DNA from: Proteobacteria bacterium UBA964
Lineage (GTDB): Bacteria > Pseudomonadota > Gammaproteobacteria > Steroidobacterales > Steroidobacteraceae
Direction: 5' to 3'
Assembly (NCBI GenBank): GCA_002292945.1
Contig: DBCG01000069.1
Location: 1 to 6,115, forward strand
DNA length: 6,115 nt
Shown one piece after another: positions 1 through 5,381 of the stretch (position 1 is the stretch's first letter; the number at the start of each line of letters is the position of its first letter). The position numbers were made by a program, and so were the translations under genes. The notes beneath the pieces were generated by a model. The model was not told the origin of the DNA. It saw only the letters and a program-made list of their open reading frames with translations, and did not search any database.

Positions 1-18
1 GTGCCGCCCAAGCGCTGA
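1..18 (+). CDS. 3' end of an upstream gene (possibly rnr, ribonuclease R)
   Basis: Five codons (reading VPPKR) followed by TGA at 16-18 are open from the left edge of the window. The stop lies ten bases before the rlmB start and overlaps its Shine-Dalgarno sequence, which is the spacing expected of the preceding gene in an operon. In many gammaproteobacteria rlmB directly follows rnr, and RNase R often ends in a basic tail. That identity is inferred from synteny only, because five residues cannot identify a protein. Confidence 0.35.
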   Translation: MPPKR

Positions 19-28
19 GGTAGGCTGC

Positions 29-808
29 ATGAACGCTCCAGAGATCGTGCATGGCCTGCACGCGGTGCAGGCGGTGTTGGCGAAGGATCCGACGAGGGTG
101 ATGCGTGTCTGCGTGCTGCGAGGCCGCGAAGATGGGCGCGTGGCGGCCTTGCTCGCGGCGGCGGCCGAGGCGCGGGTCACGGTGGAACGGGTCGACGCGG
201 CGCGTCTCGCGCGTCTCGCCGGTGATGCGGTCCATCAAGGGGTGGTCGCGGAGGTCCGGCCTGTCGCGCCCTGGGATGAAGACCGGTTGTCCGCCGAGCT
301 CGCGCGCCTGCAGGAAGAAGCGGCGGGCGCCGCCGCGGCGGGTGGGCGTTACGCGCCGTTGCTGCTCGCGCTCGATGGCGTGCAGGACCCCCACAACCTC
401 GGGGCCTGCCTGCGGACGGCCGACGCCTGTGGTGCCTTGGCGGTCATCATCCCGCGAGATCGGGCCGCGCAGCCGAACGCCACCATGCGCAAAGTCGCCG
501 CCGGTGCCGCCGAGAGCACGCCGATCGTGGTCGTCACCAACCTCGCACGCTGCCTGCGGGACCTTAAGCAGGCCGGACTCTGGGTGGTGGGGGCCGAGGC
601 GGAGGCGGACAAACGCGCCTCCGAGGTCGATATGACGGGCGGGACCGTGATCGTCATGGGTGCCGAGGGCAGCGGGCTGCGGCAACTCACGCGTCAGCAC
701 TGCGACCTGATGGTGCGTCTGCCCTCCCTCGGCGCCGTCGAGAGCCTGAATGTGTCGGTCGCGGCCGGGATGCTCCTCTACGAGGCCCAGCGCCAGCGCG
801 GGGCCTGA
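29..808 (+). CDS. rlmB: 23S rRNA (guanosine-2'-O-)-methyltransferase RlmB, SPOUT/TrmH family
   Basis: RlmB uses S-adenosylmethionine to methylate the 2'-OH of a conserved guanosine (G2251 in E. coli) in the peptidyl-transferase P loop of 23S rRNA. The 259-residue protein has the family layout. An N-terminal L30e-like substrate-binding domain starts with a VHGLHAVQAVL segment (residues 7-17). An alanine-rich linker follows at about 90-110, then the C-terminal SPOUT knot domain. All three SPOUT motifs are visible: DPHNLGACLRTAD (120-132, with N123 and R129), MGAEGSGL (210-217, with E213) and SLNVSVAAGMLLYEA (239-253, with S239 and N241). These residues match the catalytic and SAM-binding positions known in E. 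coli RlmB. The ATG is preceded by GAGGT at 17-21 with a seven-base spacer, so this start is well supported. It probably belongs to the same transcript as the gene upstream. The promoter after it suggests rpsF is transcribed at least partly independently. The motif set and the neighbourhood favour RlmB over the tRNA enzyme TrmH. Confidence 0.95.
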   Translation: MNAPEIVHGLHAVQAVLAKDPTRVMRVCVLRGREDGRVAALLAAAAEARVTVERVDAARLARLAGDAVHQGVVAEVRPVAPWDEDRLSAELARLQEEAAGAAAAGGRYAPLLLALDGVQDPHNLGACLRTADACGALAVIIPRDRAAQPNATMRKVAAGAAESTPIVVVTNLARCLRDLKQAGLWVVGAEAEADKRASEVDMTGGTVIVMGAEGSGLRQLTRQHCDLMVRLPSLGAVESLNVSVAAGMLLYEAQRQRGA

Positions 809-823
809 CGATCCCGGTCCGGC

Positions 824-852
824 TTGCCCGGTGGGCGGCTATTGGCTATAGT
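824..852 (+). promoter_or_regulatory. sigma70-type promoter for the rpsF-rpsR-rplI operon
   Basis: TTGCCC at 824-829 (four of six consensus bases) and TATAGT at 847-852 (five of six) are separated by exactly 17 bases. This is the best promoter match I found in the gap between rlmB and rpsF. The bases just after the -10 box (853-864) are almost entirely G and C. Such GC-rich discriminators are known at rRNA and ribosomal-protein promoters subject to stringent (ppGpp/DksA) control. The expected transcript start is near 858-860, giving a leader of about 75 bases before rpsF. The hexamers are read directly from the sequence; activity and stringent control are inferred. Confidence 0.65.
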
Positions 853-858
853 CCGCGC

Positions 859-876
859 CCCCCGTCTAGGCGGGGG
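859..876 (+). promoter_or_regulatory. GC-rich hairpin at the start of the rpsF leader
   Basis: CCCCCG at 859-864 pairs perfectly with CGGGGG at 871-876 around a six-base loop (TCTAGG), giving a six base-pair all-GC stem. The hairpin falls at the predicted 5' end of the transcript. It is followed by TTCCCTT rather than a run of T, so it is a poor match to an intrinsic terminator for rlmB. It could stabilise the mRNA 5' end or act as a weak terminator or attenuator. The structure is clear from the sequence but its role is unknown. Confidence 0.45.
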
Positions 877-883
877 TTCCCTT

Positions 884-913
884 GCCACACCGGCTGTGCT
901 TCGCCGGGTGGCG
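884..913 (+). promoter_or_regulatory. candidate S6:S18-binding leader element (rpsF autoregulation)
   Basis: An outer stem pairs GCCAC at 884-888 with GTGGC at 908-912. The inner part can form a second helix (CCGGC 890-894 with GCCGG 903-907). It can alternatively form a weaker hairpin that leaves the CCG at 904-906 in a 3' bulge. Leaders of rpsF/rpsR operons in many bacteria carry an element with a CCG in a bulge between a stem and a hairpin. The S6:S18 complex binds it, mimicking its 16S rRNA site. The stretch 904-913 (CCGGGTGGCG) differs by one inserted G from the E. coli 16S segment CCGGUGGCG (about 719-727, recalled from memory), which contains that CCG. Position upstream of rpsF fits. 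The fully paired alternative conformer, in which the CCG is not bulged, is the main reason for caution. Confidence 0.42.
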
Positions 914-935
914 TCATACACCGTAAGGAGATCCC

Positions 936-1352
936 ATGAGGCACTACGAGATCGTGTTCCTGGTCCATCCGGACCAGAGCGAGCAGGTTCCGGCCATGCT
1001 CGAGCGCTACAAGACCCTGATCACCGCGGGCGGCGGTCAGGTGCATCGGGTGGAAGACTGGGGCCGTCGCCAGCTGACCTTCCCGATCGCCAAGGTCCAC
1101 AAGGCCCACTACATCCTCCTGAACATCGAGACCGACCAGAAGACCCTGGCCGAGCTCACCGGAGCGTTCCGTTTCAGCGATGCCGTGCTTCGACACCTCG
1201 TCGTGAAGATGGACGGACCGGTCACCGAGCCCTCGCCGATGGCGCGTGCCGCCGAGGAAGAGGCTGCCGGTGGTGAAGGTGGAGTCGATCGCCCGCGCCG
1301 TGGGCGTCGCGACGACATGGGCGATGACGATGCGATCGGCGACAACGCCTGA
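936..1352 (+). CDS. rpsF: 30S ribosomal protein S6 (bS6)
   Basis: S6 is a primary-to-secondary binder of the 16S rRNA central domain. It forms a heterodimer with S18 and joins the platform of the small subunit. The 138-residue product begins MRHYEIVFLVHPDQ, the typical S6 N-terminus. It continues with the conserved features VHRVEDWGRRQLTFPI (about 36-51), AHYILLNIE (57-65) and an FRFSDAVLRHLVVKMD segment, covering the whole ferredoxin-like fold. From about residue 97 onward the chain becomes a low-complexity tail. It is first Ala/Glu/Gly-rich, then a basic patch, then the acidic ending DDMGDDDAIGDNA. In E. coli the S6 tail receives glutamates from RimK. This tail ends in NA rather than EE, so I cannot tell whether it is modified. 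AAGGAG at 925-930, five bases before the ATG, fixes the start. It is the first gene of the ribosomal-protein run, and its leader carries the putative S6:S18 element. Confidence 0.97.
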   Translation: MRHYEIVFLVHPDQSEQVPAMLERYKTLITAGGGQVHRVEDWGRRQLTFPIAKVHKAHYILLNIETDQKTLAELTGAFRFSDAVLRHLVVKMDGPVTEPSPMARAAEEEAAGGEGGVDRPRRGRRDDMGDDDAIGDNA

Positions 1353-1376
1353 TCCGCGCATAAAAGGAAACCAAAC

Positions 1377-1625
1377 ATGAGAGATGGCAAGCAGGGCGGC
1401 GGTGGCCGCTTCACCCGTCGCAAGAAGTTCTGCCGCTTCACCGCGGAAGACGTCAAGCAGATCGACTACAAAGATCTCGTGACCCTCAAGGGCTACATCA
1501 CCGAGACCGGCAAGATCGTGCCGAGCCGGATCACCGGCACGCGTTCGTTCTACCAGCGGCAGCTCGCCGTGGCCGTGCGGCGCGCGCGTTTCCTCGCGTT
1601 GCTGCCGTACACCGACCAGCACTGA
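1377..1625 (+). CDS. rpsR: 30S ribosomal protein S18 (bS18)
   Basis: S18 pairs with S6 on the 30S platform and contacts the 16S rRNA central domain near the E site. The 82-residue protein carries the highly conserved block RRKKFCRFTAEDV (14-26), followed by IDYKD, LKGYITE, GKIVPSRITGTR and the C-terminal RARFLALLPYTD. Its length is close to the E. coli protein. The N-terminus differs in having a short glycine-rich stretch (GGGG at 7-10) before the conserved basic block. A single cysteine (C19) is present, so this is the form without a four-cysteine zinc site. AAGGA at 1364-1368 with an eight-base spacer supports the ATG. Only 24 bases separate it from rpsF, leaving no room for the priB gene found there in E. 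coli. Confidence 0.98.
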   Translation: MRDGKQGGGGRFTRRKKFCRFTAEDVKQIDYKDLVTLKGYITETGKIVPSRITGTRSFYQRQLAVAVRRARFLALLPYTDQH

Positions 1626-1639
1626 CCGGAGCATCCATC

Positions 1640-2089
1640 ATGGACGTCATCCTTCTCAACAAGGTCGCCAACCTCGGCGATATCGGCGACCGCGTGAACG
1701 TGAAGTCGGGCTACGGCCGCAACTTCCTGCTGCCGCAGGGCAAGGCGACGCTCGCGACGCCCGACAACGTCACGAAGTTCGAGGCCCGTCGTGCCGAGCT
1801 CGAGAAGCTCGCCAAGGAGCAGTTGGCCGCGGCACAGGCGCGCTCGACGGCGCTCGAGGGCTTCACGCTGCGGATGTCCGCGCGTGCGGGCAGCGAAGGC
1901 AAGCTCTTCGGTTCGGTCGGCACCGCCGACATCGCCGAGGCCTGCTCGGCCCAGGGGCACAAGGTCGCCCGCGCCGAAGTGCGGCTGCCGAACGGTCCCA
2001 TCCGCATGGTCGGCGACCATCAGGTCGTGCTGCACCTGCACACCGATGTGGACGTGCAGTTGCCGGTCTCGATCACCGCAGAGGATTGA
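1640..2089 (+). CDS. rplI: 50S ribosomal protein L9 (bL9)
   Basis: L9 binds 23S rRNA at the base of the L1 stalk, extends across neighbouring ribosomes, and affects reading-frame fidelity. The 149-residue protein has the usual two-domain dumbbell. The N-terminal domain begins MDVILLNKVANLGDIGDRV, and GYGRNFLLPQGKA (about 24-36) is the L9 signature. A long charged central helix follows (about 44-75, KFEARRAELEKLAKEQ and onward). The C-terminal domain contains GKLFGSVGTADIA (about 90-102) and EVRLPNGPIR. Length equals the E. coli protein. CGGAG at 1627-1631, eight bases before the ATG, is the ribosome-binding site and sits directly behind the rpsR stop. With 14 bases between the genes, co-transcription is expected. 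Confidence 0.98.
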   Translation: MDVILLNKVANLGDIGDRVNVKSGYGRNFLLPQGKATLATPDNVTKFEARRAELEKLAKEQLAAAQARSTALEGFTLRMSARAGSEGKLFGSVGTADIAEACSAQGHKVARAEVRLPNGPIRMVGDHQVVLHLHTDVDVQLPVSITAED

Positions 2090-2096
2090 TCGGGTC

Positions 2097-3473
2097 GTGA
2101 GCGCGCGCGGCGGAGATGTGCGCACCCCGCCGCATTCGATCGAGGCGGAGCAGGCCGTTCTAGGCGGCCTGCTCCTCGACTCCCAGTCCTGGGACGACGT
2201 GGCCGATGTGCTGCGATCCGAGGACTTCTACCGTCCCGACCACCGTCTGGTCTTCGAGGCCATCGGGCAGGTCGCGGGGGCGGGCAAACCCGCCGATGCC
2301 GTCACGGTCAGCGAGCATCTCGAGCGCATCGGGCGCTTGGCTGATGCGGGCGGCCTGTCCTATCTCGGTACGCTGGTCCGCGACACCCCGACAGCGGCCA
2401 ATGTCCGCGCCTATGCCGGCATCGTGCGCGAGCGCTCCTTGCTGCGGCAGTTGCTCAAGGCCGGCACCGATATCGCCGCTTCGGTCTTCAACAACGAAGG
2501 CGAGACCGCGCGCGAGCTCGTCGAGCACGCCGAGGGGCGGGTGTTCGCCATCGCGGAGCAGGGCGTGCGCGGTGCGCGCGACGGCGCGGTGTCCGTGCAA
2601 TCTTTGATGCCGGCGCTCATCGACCAGATCGACGAATGGCACAACAACCCGGGTGGCCTGCGCGGCCTTCCCACCGGTTTCGACGAGTTCGACCGCAAGA
2701 CCGGCGGTCTGCGTCCGGGCGACCTCGTGATCGTCGCCGGCCGCCCATCGATGGGCAAGACGACCTTCGCCGTCAACATGGCCGAGTTCGCGGCGCTGCA
2801 GGGCGGTGTCAAGGCGTCCGTGGCGATCTTCTCCATGGAGATGCCCTCCGAACAGCTGATGACCCGCATGCTCTCCTCGATCGGTCGCGTGAGCCTCGGC
2901 CATATCCGCAGCGGCCAGATCTCCGATGACGATTGGCCGCGCATCACCGGTGCCGCCGGACAGCTCTCCGAGGCCCGAATCTTCATCGACGAGACGCCGG
3001 CCCTCACGCCCACCGAGCTGCGTGCGCGGGCGCGTCGGGTGCACCGCGAGCACGGACTCGGTCTGGTGGTCGTCGACTACCTGCAGCTGATGCAGGTGCC
3101 CGGCAACAACGAGAACCGCGCCACCGAGATCGCGGAGATCTCGCGCGGTCTCAAGGCCTTGGCCAAAGAATTGCGCGTGCCGGTGATCGCCTTGTCGCAG
3201 CTCAACCGCGGCGTCGAGCAGCGTGTCGACAAGAAACCGGTCATGTCCGACCTGCGCGAGTCGGGCGCCATCGAACAGGATGCCGACATGATCCTCCTCA
3301 TCTACCGTGAGGAGGTCTACGACAAGAACACCACGAAGAAAGGCATCGCCGAGATCGATCTCGCCAAGCACCGCAACGGCGAGACCGGCACCTTCCTGCT
3401 GACCTTCCAAGGCCAGTACTCGCGCTTCACCAACTACGCGCCGGATTCCTACGCCGACGGCGTGCTGCGCTGA
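2097..3473 (+). CDS. dnaB: replicative DNA helicase DnaB
   Basis: DnaB is the hexameric 5'-to-3' helicase that encircles the lagging strand at the replication fork, is loaded by DnaC or DciA, and recruits primase. From the chosen GTG start it is 458 residues, in the normal family range. The N-terminal primase-interacting domain begins at PPHSIEAEQAVLGGLLLD and runs to about residue 150, followed by the linker. The RecA-like ATPase domain begins near residue 195 (LPTGFDEFDRKTGGL). Walker A is GRPSMGKTT (215-223, K221). Walker B is VVVDYLQLM with D327. Further helicase motifs follow: VIALSQLNRGVE, SDLRESGAIEQDAD, and KHRNGETG near the C-terminus. There is no intein. The only start codons between the rplI stop and the conserved N-terminus are GTG at 2097 and GTG at 2118. 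The first has AGAGGA at 2080-2085 upstream; the second has its purine run only two bases away. The start lies seven bases after rplI, implying co-transcription and perhaps coupling. Confidence 0.96.
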   Translation: MSARGGDVRTPPHSIEAEQAVLGGLLLDSQSWDDVADVLRSEDFYRPDHRLVFEAIGQVAGAGKPADAVTVSEHLERIGRLADAGGLSYLGTLVRDTPTAANVRAYAGIVRERSLLRQLLKAGTDIAASVFNNEGETARELVEHAEGRVFAIAEQGVRGARDGAVSVQSLMPALIDQIDEWHNNPGGLRGLPTGFDEFDRKTGGLRPGDLVIVAGRPSMGKTTFAVNMAEFAALQGGVKASVAIFSMEMPSEQLMTRMLSSIGRVSLGHIRSGQISDDDWPRITGAAGQLSEARIFIDETPALTPTELRARARRVHREHGLGLVVVDYLQLMQVPGNNENRATEIAEISRGLKALAKELRVPVIALSQLNRGVEQRVDKKPVMSDLRESGAIEQDADMILLIYREEVYDKNTTKKGIAEIDLAKHRNGETGTFLLTFQGQYSRFTNYAPDSYADGVLR

Positions 3474-3487
3474 CCGGAGCGCGGTCC

Positions 3488-4588
3488 ATGGGCATCCGCG
3501 CACGCATCGACCTCGCCGCGTTGCGCGGCAACTTCTCCGTCCTGCGCCGCGCCGCACCGGGCAGCCGCGCTTTCGCGGTGGTCAAGGCCGATGCTTACGG
3601 GCACGGCGCCCTGCAGGTGGCCAGGGCGTTGTCCGGCGTGGCCGACGGGTTCGCGGTGGCGCGCCTCGGCGAGGCGATCGAACTGCGTGACGGCGGCATC
3701 CAAGATCCGATCCTGCTGCTCGAAGGCGTGAGCGCTGACGATGATCTCGCCGCCGCGCTCGCCGCGGGTCTGGATCTCGTTGTCCATGAGCCCGGTCAGA
3801 TCGCGATGTTCCGGCGTCTCGCGGCACGCGGGGTGCACTCGGCGCCGATCGTCTGGCTCAAGGTCGACACCGGCATGAACCGTCTCGGATTCCGGCCCGA
3901 GGCCGTGCTCGAGGCGCGTTCGCAGTTGCTCGCCTGCGGCGTCGCGCTGCGGGACCTGCGCCTCATGACCCACTTCGCCCGCGCTGATGAGCCCGGCGTC
4001 GATACCACGCCGGCACAACTCGCACGGTTCGCCTCGATCGTGACGGCTTGGGAGCAGCTGTCGGGCAGCCGTCCCGTCGTCAGTATCGGCAACTCCGCCG
4101 GCACCTTGCTGTGGCCGGCGGGGCAGGGTGATTGGATCCGTCCGGGTATCGCCCTCTACGGCGTTCCGCCCTCTGCCGAACGGGGTGGCGGGGACGGGCT
4201 GGCCCCGGTGATGACGCTCTCCACCGAAGTCATCGCCGTGCGCGAGGTTCCGCGCGGCGAGACGGTGGGCTACGGTGGGACTTGGCAGGCGGCGCGCGAC
4301 TCGAAGATCGCGATCCTCGCAGCGGGCTACGCGGACGGCTTGCCGCGGCATCTGCCCTCGGGTGCGCCGGTCGCCTTCCGCGCAGGTCATGCGCCCCTTG
4401 CGGGTCGCGTCTCCATGGACATGATCGCGGTCGATGTCACCGACCTGCCTGCGATCGCGGTCGGTGAACGGGCGGTGCTGTGGGGCGAGGGGCTGCCGGT
4501 CGAGACGGTCGCCGGATGGGCCGGCACGATCGCCTATGAATTGCTGTGTGCCGTGGCACCACGGGTGCCTCGCGAGTATGTCGGCTGA
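3488..4588 (+). CDS. alr: alanine racemase (PLP-dependent)
   Basis: Alanine racemase interconverts L- and D-alanine in the cytoplasm, supplying D-Ala for peptidoglycan cross-linking peptides. The 366-residue protein shows the full fold-type III architecture. The N-terminal TIM barrel carries the PLP-binding lysine in AVVKADAYGHG (30-40, K33). KVDTGMNRLGF (125-135) contains the conserved arginine R132. THFARADEP (161-169), SIGNSAGTL (199-207) and RPGIALYG (218-225, R218 and Y224) line the cofactor site. The C-terminal beta domain holds the second catalytic base, Y262, in VGYGGTW, then GYADGLPR (280-287), GRVSMDM (306-312) and the closing YELLC. The ATG has CCGGAG at 3474-3479 with an eight-base spacer, 14 bases after dnaB, so it is probably the last gene of the operon. 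Position next to dnaB fits biosynthetic Alr rather than catabolic DadX, but sequence alone does not separate them firmly. Confidence 0.96.
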   Translation: MGIRARIDLAALRGNFSVLRRAAPGSRAFAVVKADAYGHGALQVARALSGVADGFAVARLGEAIELRDGGIQDPILLLEGVSADDDLAAALAAGLDLVVHEPGQIAMFRRLAARGVHSAPIVWLKVDTGMNRLGFRPEAVLEARSQLLACGVALRDLRLMTHFARADEPGVDTTPAQLARFASIVTAWEQLSGSRPVVSIGNSAGTLLWPAGQGDWIRPGIALYGVPPSAERGGGDGLAPVMTLSTEVIAVREVPRGETVGYGGTWQAARDSKIAILAAGYADGLPRHLPSGAPVAFRAGHAPLAGRVSMDMIAVDVTDLPAIAVGERAVLWGEGLPVETVAGWAGTIAYELLCAVAPRVPREYVG

Positions 4589-4615
4589 GACTCGACGGAG
4601 CGCGTCGGTCCTCAG
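4585..4615. terminator. candidate bidirectional hairpin between convergent genes
   Basis: The arms 4585-4596 and 4604-4615 pair over 11 base pairs, interrupted by two single-base bulges (T4592 and C4611), around a seven-base loop. Both stop codons lie inside the stem: the alr TGA (4586-4588) pairs with the TCA (4612-4614) that is the stop of the minus-strand phosphatase gene. Neither strand has a U-rich tail after the stem, so this is not a textbook intrinsic terminator. It could still slow polymerase from both sides or block 3' exonucleases. Pairing is read directly; function is inferred. Confidence 0.45.
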
Positions 4616-5346
4616 TCCAGCCGGGCGATCACCACCGAGATGTTGTCGCGCCCGCCGCGCTCGTTGGCGAGCGACACCAGACGTTCCGCGATCGACTGCA
4701 CGGGGCCGGCGTCTTGCAGGATGACGGCGATCTCCTCGTCCTCGAGCATGTTGGTCAGGCCATCGGAGCAGAGCAGGTAGGCATCACCGGTCTGCAACGC
4801 GTGCCGAGCGCAGTCGATCCGGACATCCGGGTCGGTGCCGAGCGCCCGCGAGAGGAAATTGCGCCGCGTGGAGACGCGTGCTTGGGCAGGGGTGAGGATG
4901 CCGCGGTCGACCAGTTCCTGCACTTGAGAATGGTCGCGCGTGAGCATCTCGAGCACGCCTGCACGCAGACGGTAGAGGCGCGAGTCGCCGACATGGGCCA
5001 CATCGAGATGCGTCGCAGAGAACCACGCGGCGACCACCGTCGTCCCCATCCCTGAGCGGCTCGGGTCGGCGTCCGCCGCTTCGAGGATGACCGCGTTGGC
5101 ACGCTTGACGGCGCTCTGCAGCCGATCCGGCTCCAGCGCGGGCAGGCTGCGGGCGCTCGTGAACAGTGTCTCGATGGTGAGACGGCTCGCCAGATCGCCG
5201 GCGTTGTGGCCGCCCATCCCGTCGGCCACCACCAAGAGGCCGATCTCGGCGTCGACGCCGATCGAATCCTCGTTGCGCTGGCGCACCTTGCCGATGTCCG
5301 TGACACCGGCACACTGCATGGGCGGCGATGTTCCTGCATTCCCCAT
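4612..5346 (-). CDS. PP2C-family serine/threonine protein phosphatase (Stp1/PrpC-like)
   Basis: This is a soluble, metal-dependent PPM/PP2C phosphatase that removes phosphate from Ser/Thr residues. The 244-residue length is that of a bare catalytic domain, with no membrane segment, sensor or other domain. The canonical motifs occur in order: RQRNEDS (22-28); VVADGMGGHNAGD (39-51, metal ligand D42); GMGTT (99-103); AHVGDSRLYRL (117-127, D121); LTRDHSQVQELVDRG (135-149); NFLSRALG (163-170); LLCSDGL (191-197, D195); and GGRDNISVVI (231-240, D234). All metal-binding aspartates are therefore present. Bacterial members usually oppose Hanks-type kinases, but no kinase is seen here, so the substrate is unknown. 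The ATG at 5346 has only a weak GAG before it. An internal ATG (residue 10, 5317-5319) is a possible alternative, with AGGA twelve bases upstream. The gene faces alr and diverges from radA. Confidence 0.92.
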   Translation of the reverse strand: MGNAGTSPPMQCAGVTDIGKVRQRNEDSIGVDAEIGLLVVADGMGGHNAGDLASRLTIETLFTSARSLPALEPDRLQSAVKRANAVILEAADADPSRSGMGTTVVAAWFSATHLDVAHVGDSRLYRLRAGVLEMLTRDHSQVQELVDRGILTPAQARVSTRRNFLSRALGTDPDVRIDCARHALQTGDAYLLCSDGLTNMLEDEEIAVILQDAGPVQSIAERLVSLANERGGRDNISVVIARLD

Positions 5347-5381
5347 CTCAGAGAGTTTAGCGCGGTGCTAGCATCGAGCCT
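5347..5381. promoter_or_regulatory. short divergent control region with TGCTAGCA palindrome
   Basis: Only 35 bases separate the divergent starts of the phosphatase gene and radA. They contain a perfect eight-base palindrome, TGCTAGCA, at 5366-5373. On the plus strand, TGCTAGCAT (5366-5374) reads as an extended -10 element (TGn followed by TAGCAT, four of six). No recognisable -35 lies 17 bases upstream. It would start radA transcripts at about 5381, almost on the radA ATG. On the minus strand TAAACT (5359-5354) is a weak -10 candidate for the phosphatase gene. Both promoter readings are low-scoring, and a true promoter could lie inside either coding region. Confidence 0.3.

Noticed and set aside
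859..883. Intrinsic terminator for rlmB
   Set aside because: The hairpin is good but is followed by TTCCCTT rather than a T-run, and it lies downstream of the likely rpsF promoter, so it would interrupt the rpsF transcript.
846..1634. Minus-strand open frame (262 codons) spanning the rpsF leader, rpsF and rpsR
   Set aside because: It covers two certain ribosomal-protein genes and their leader in antisense, with no recognisable domain.
1791..2096. Upstream extension of the dnaB frame to an ATG inside rplI
   Set aside because: The added residues are an Arg/Ser/Pro-rich out-of-frame translation of L9, and DnaB homologues begin near the GTG at 2097.
2160..3557. Long minus-strand open frame (465 codons) opposite dnaB
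   Set aside because: It is the antisense shadow of dnaB in high-GC DNA. Its translation resembles no protein family I recognise and is rich in Arg, Gly, His and Asp, while the plus strand carries every DnaB motif.
3449..4390. Long minus-strand open frame (313 codons) opposite alr
   Set aside because: It is a shadow of alr; the plus-strand frame has all PLP and catalytic motifs and a good ribosome-binding site.
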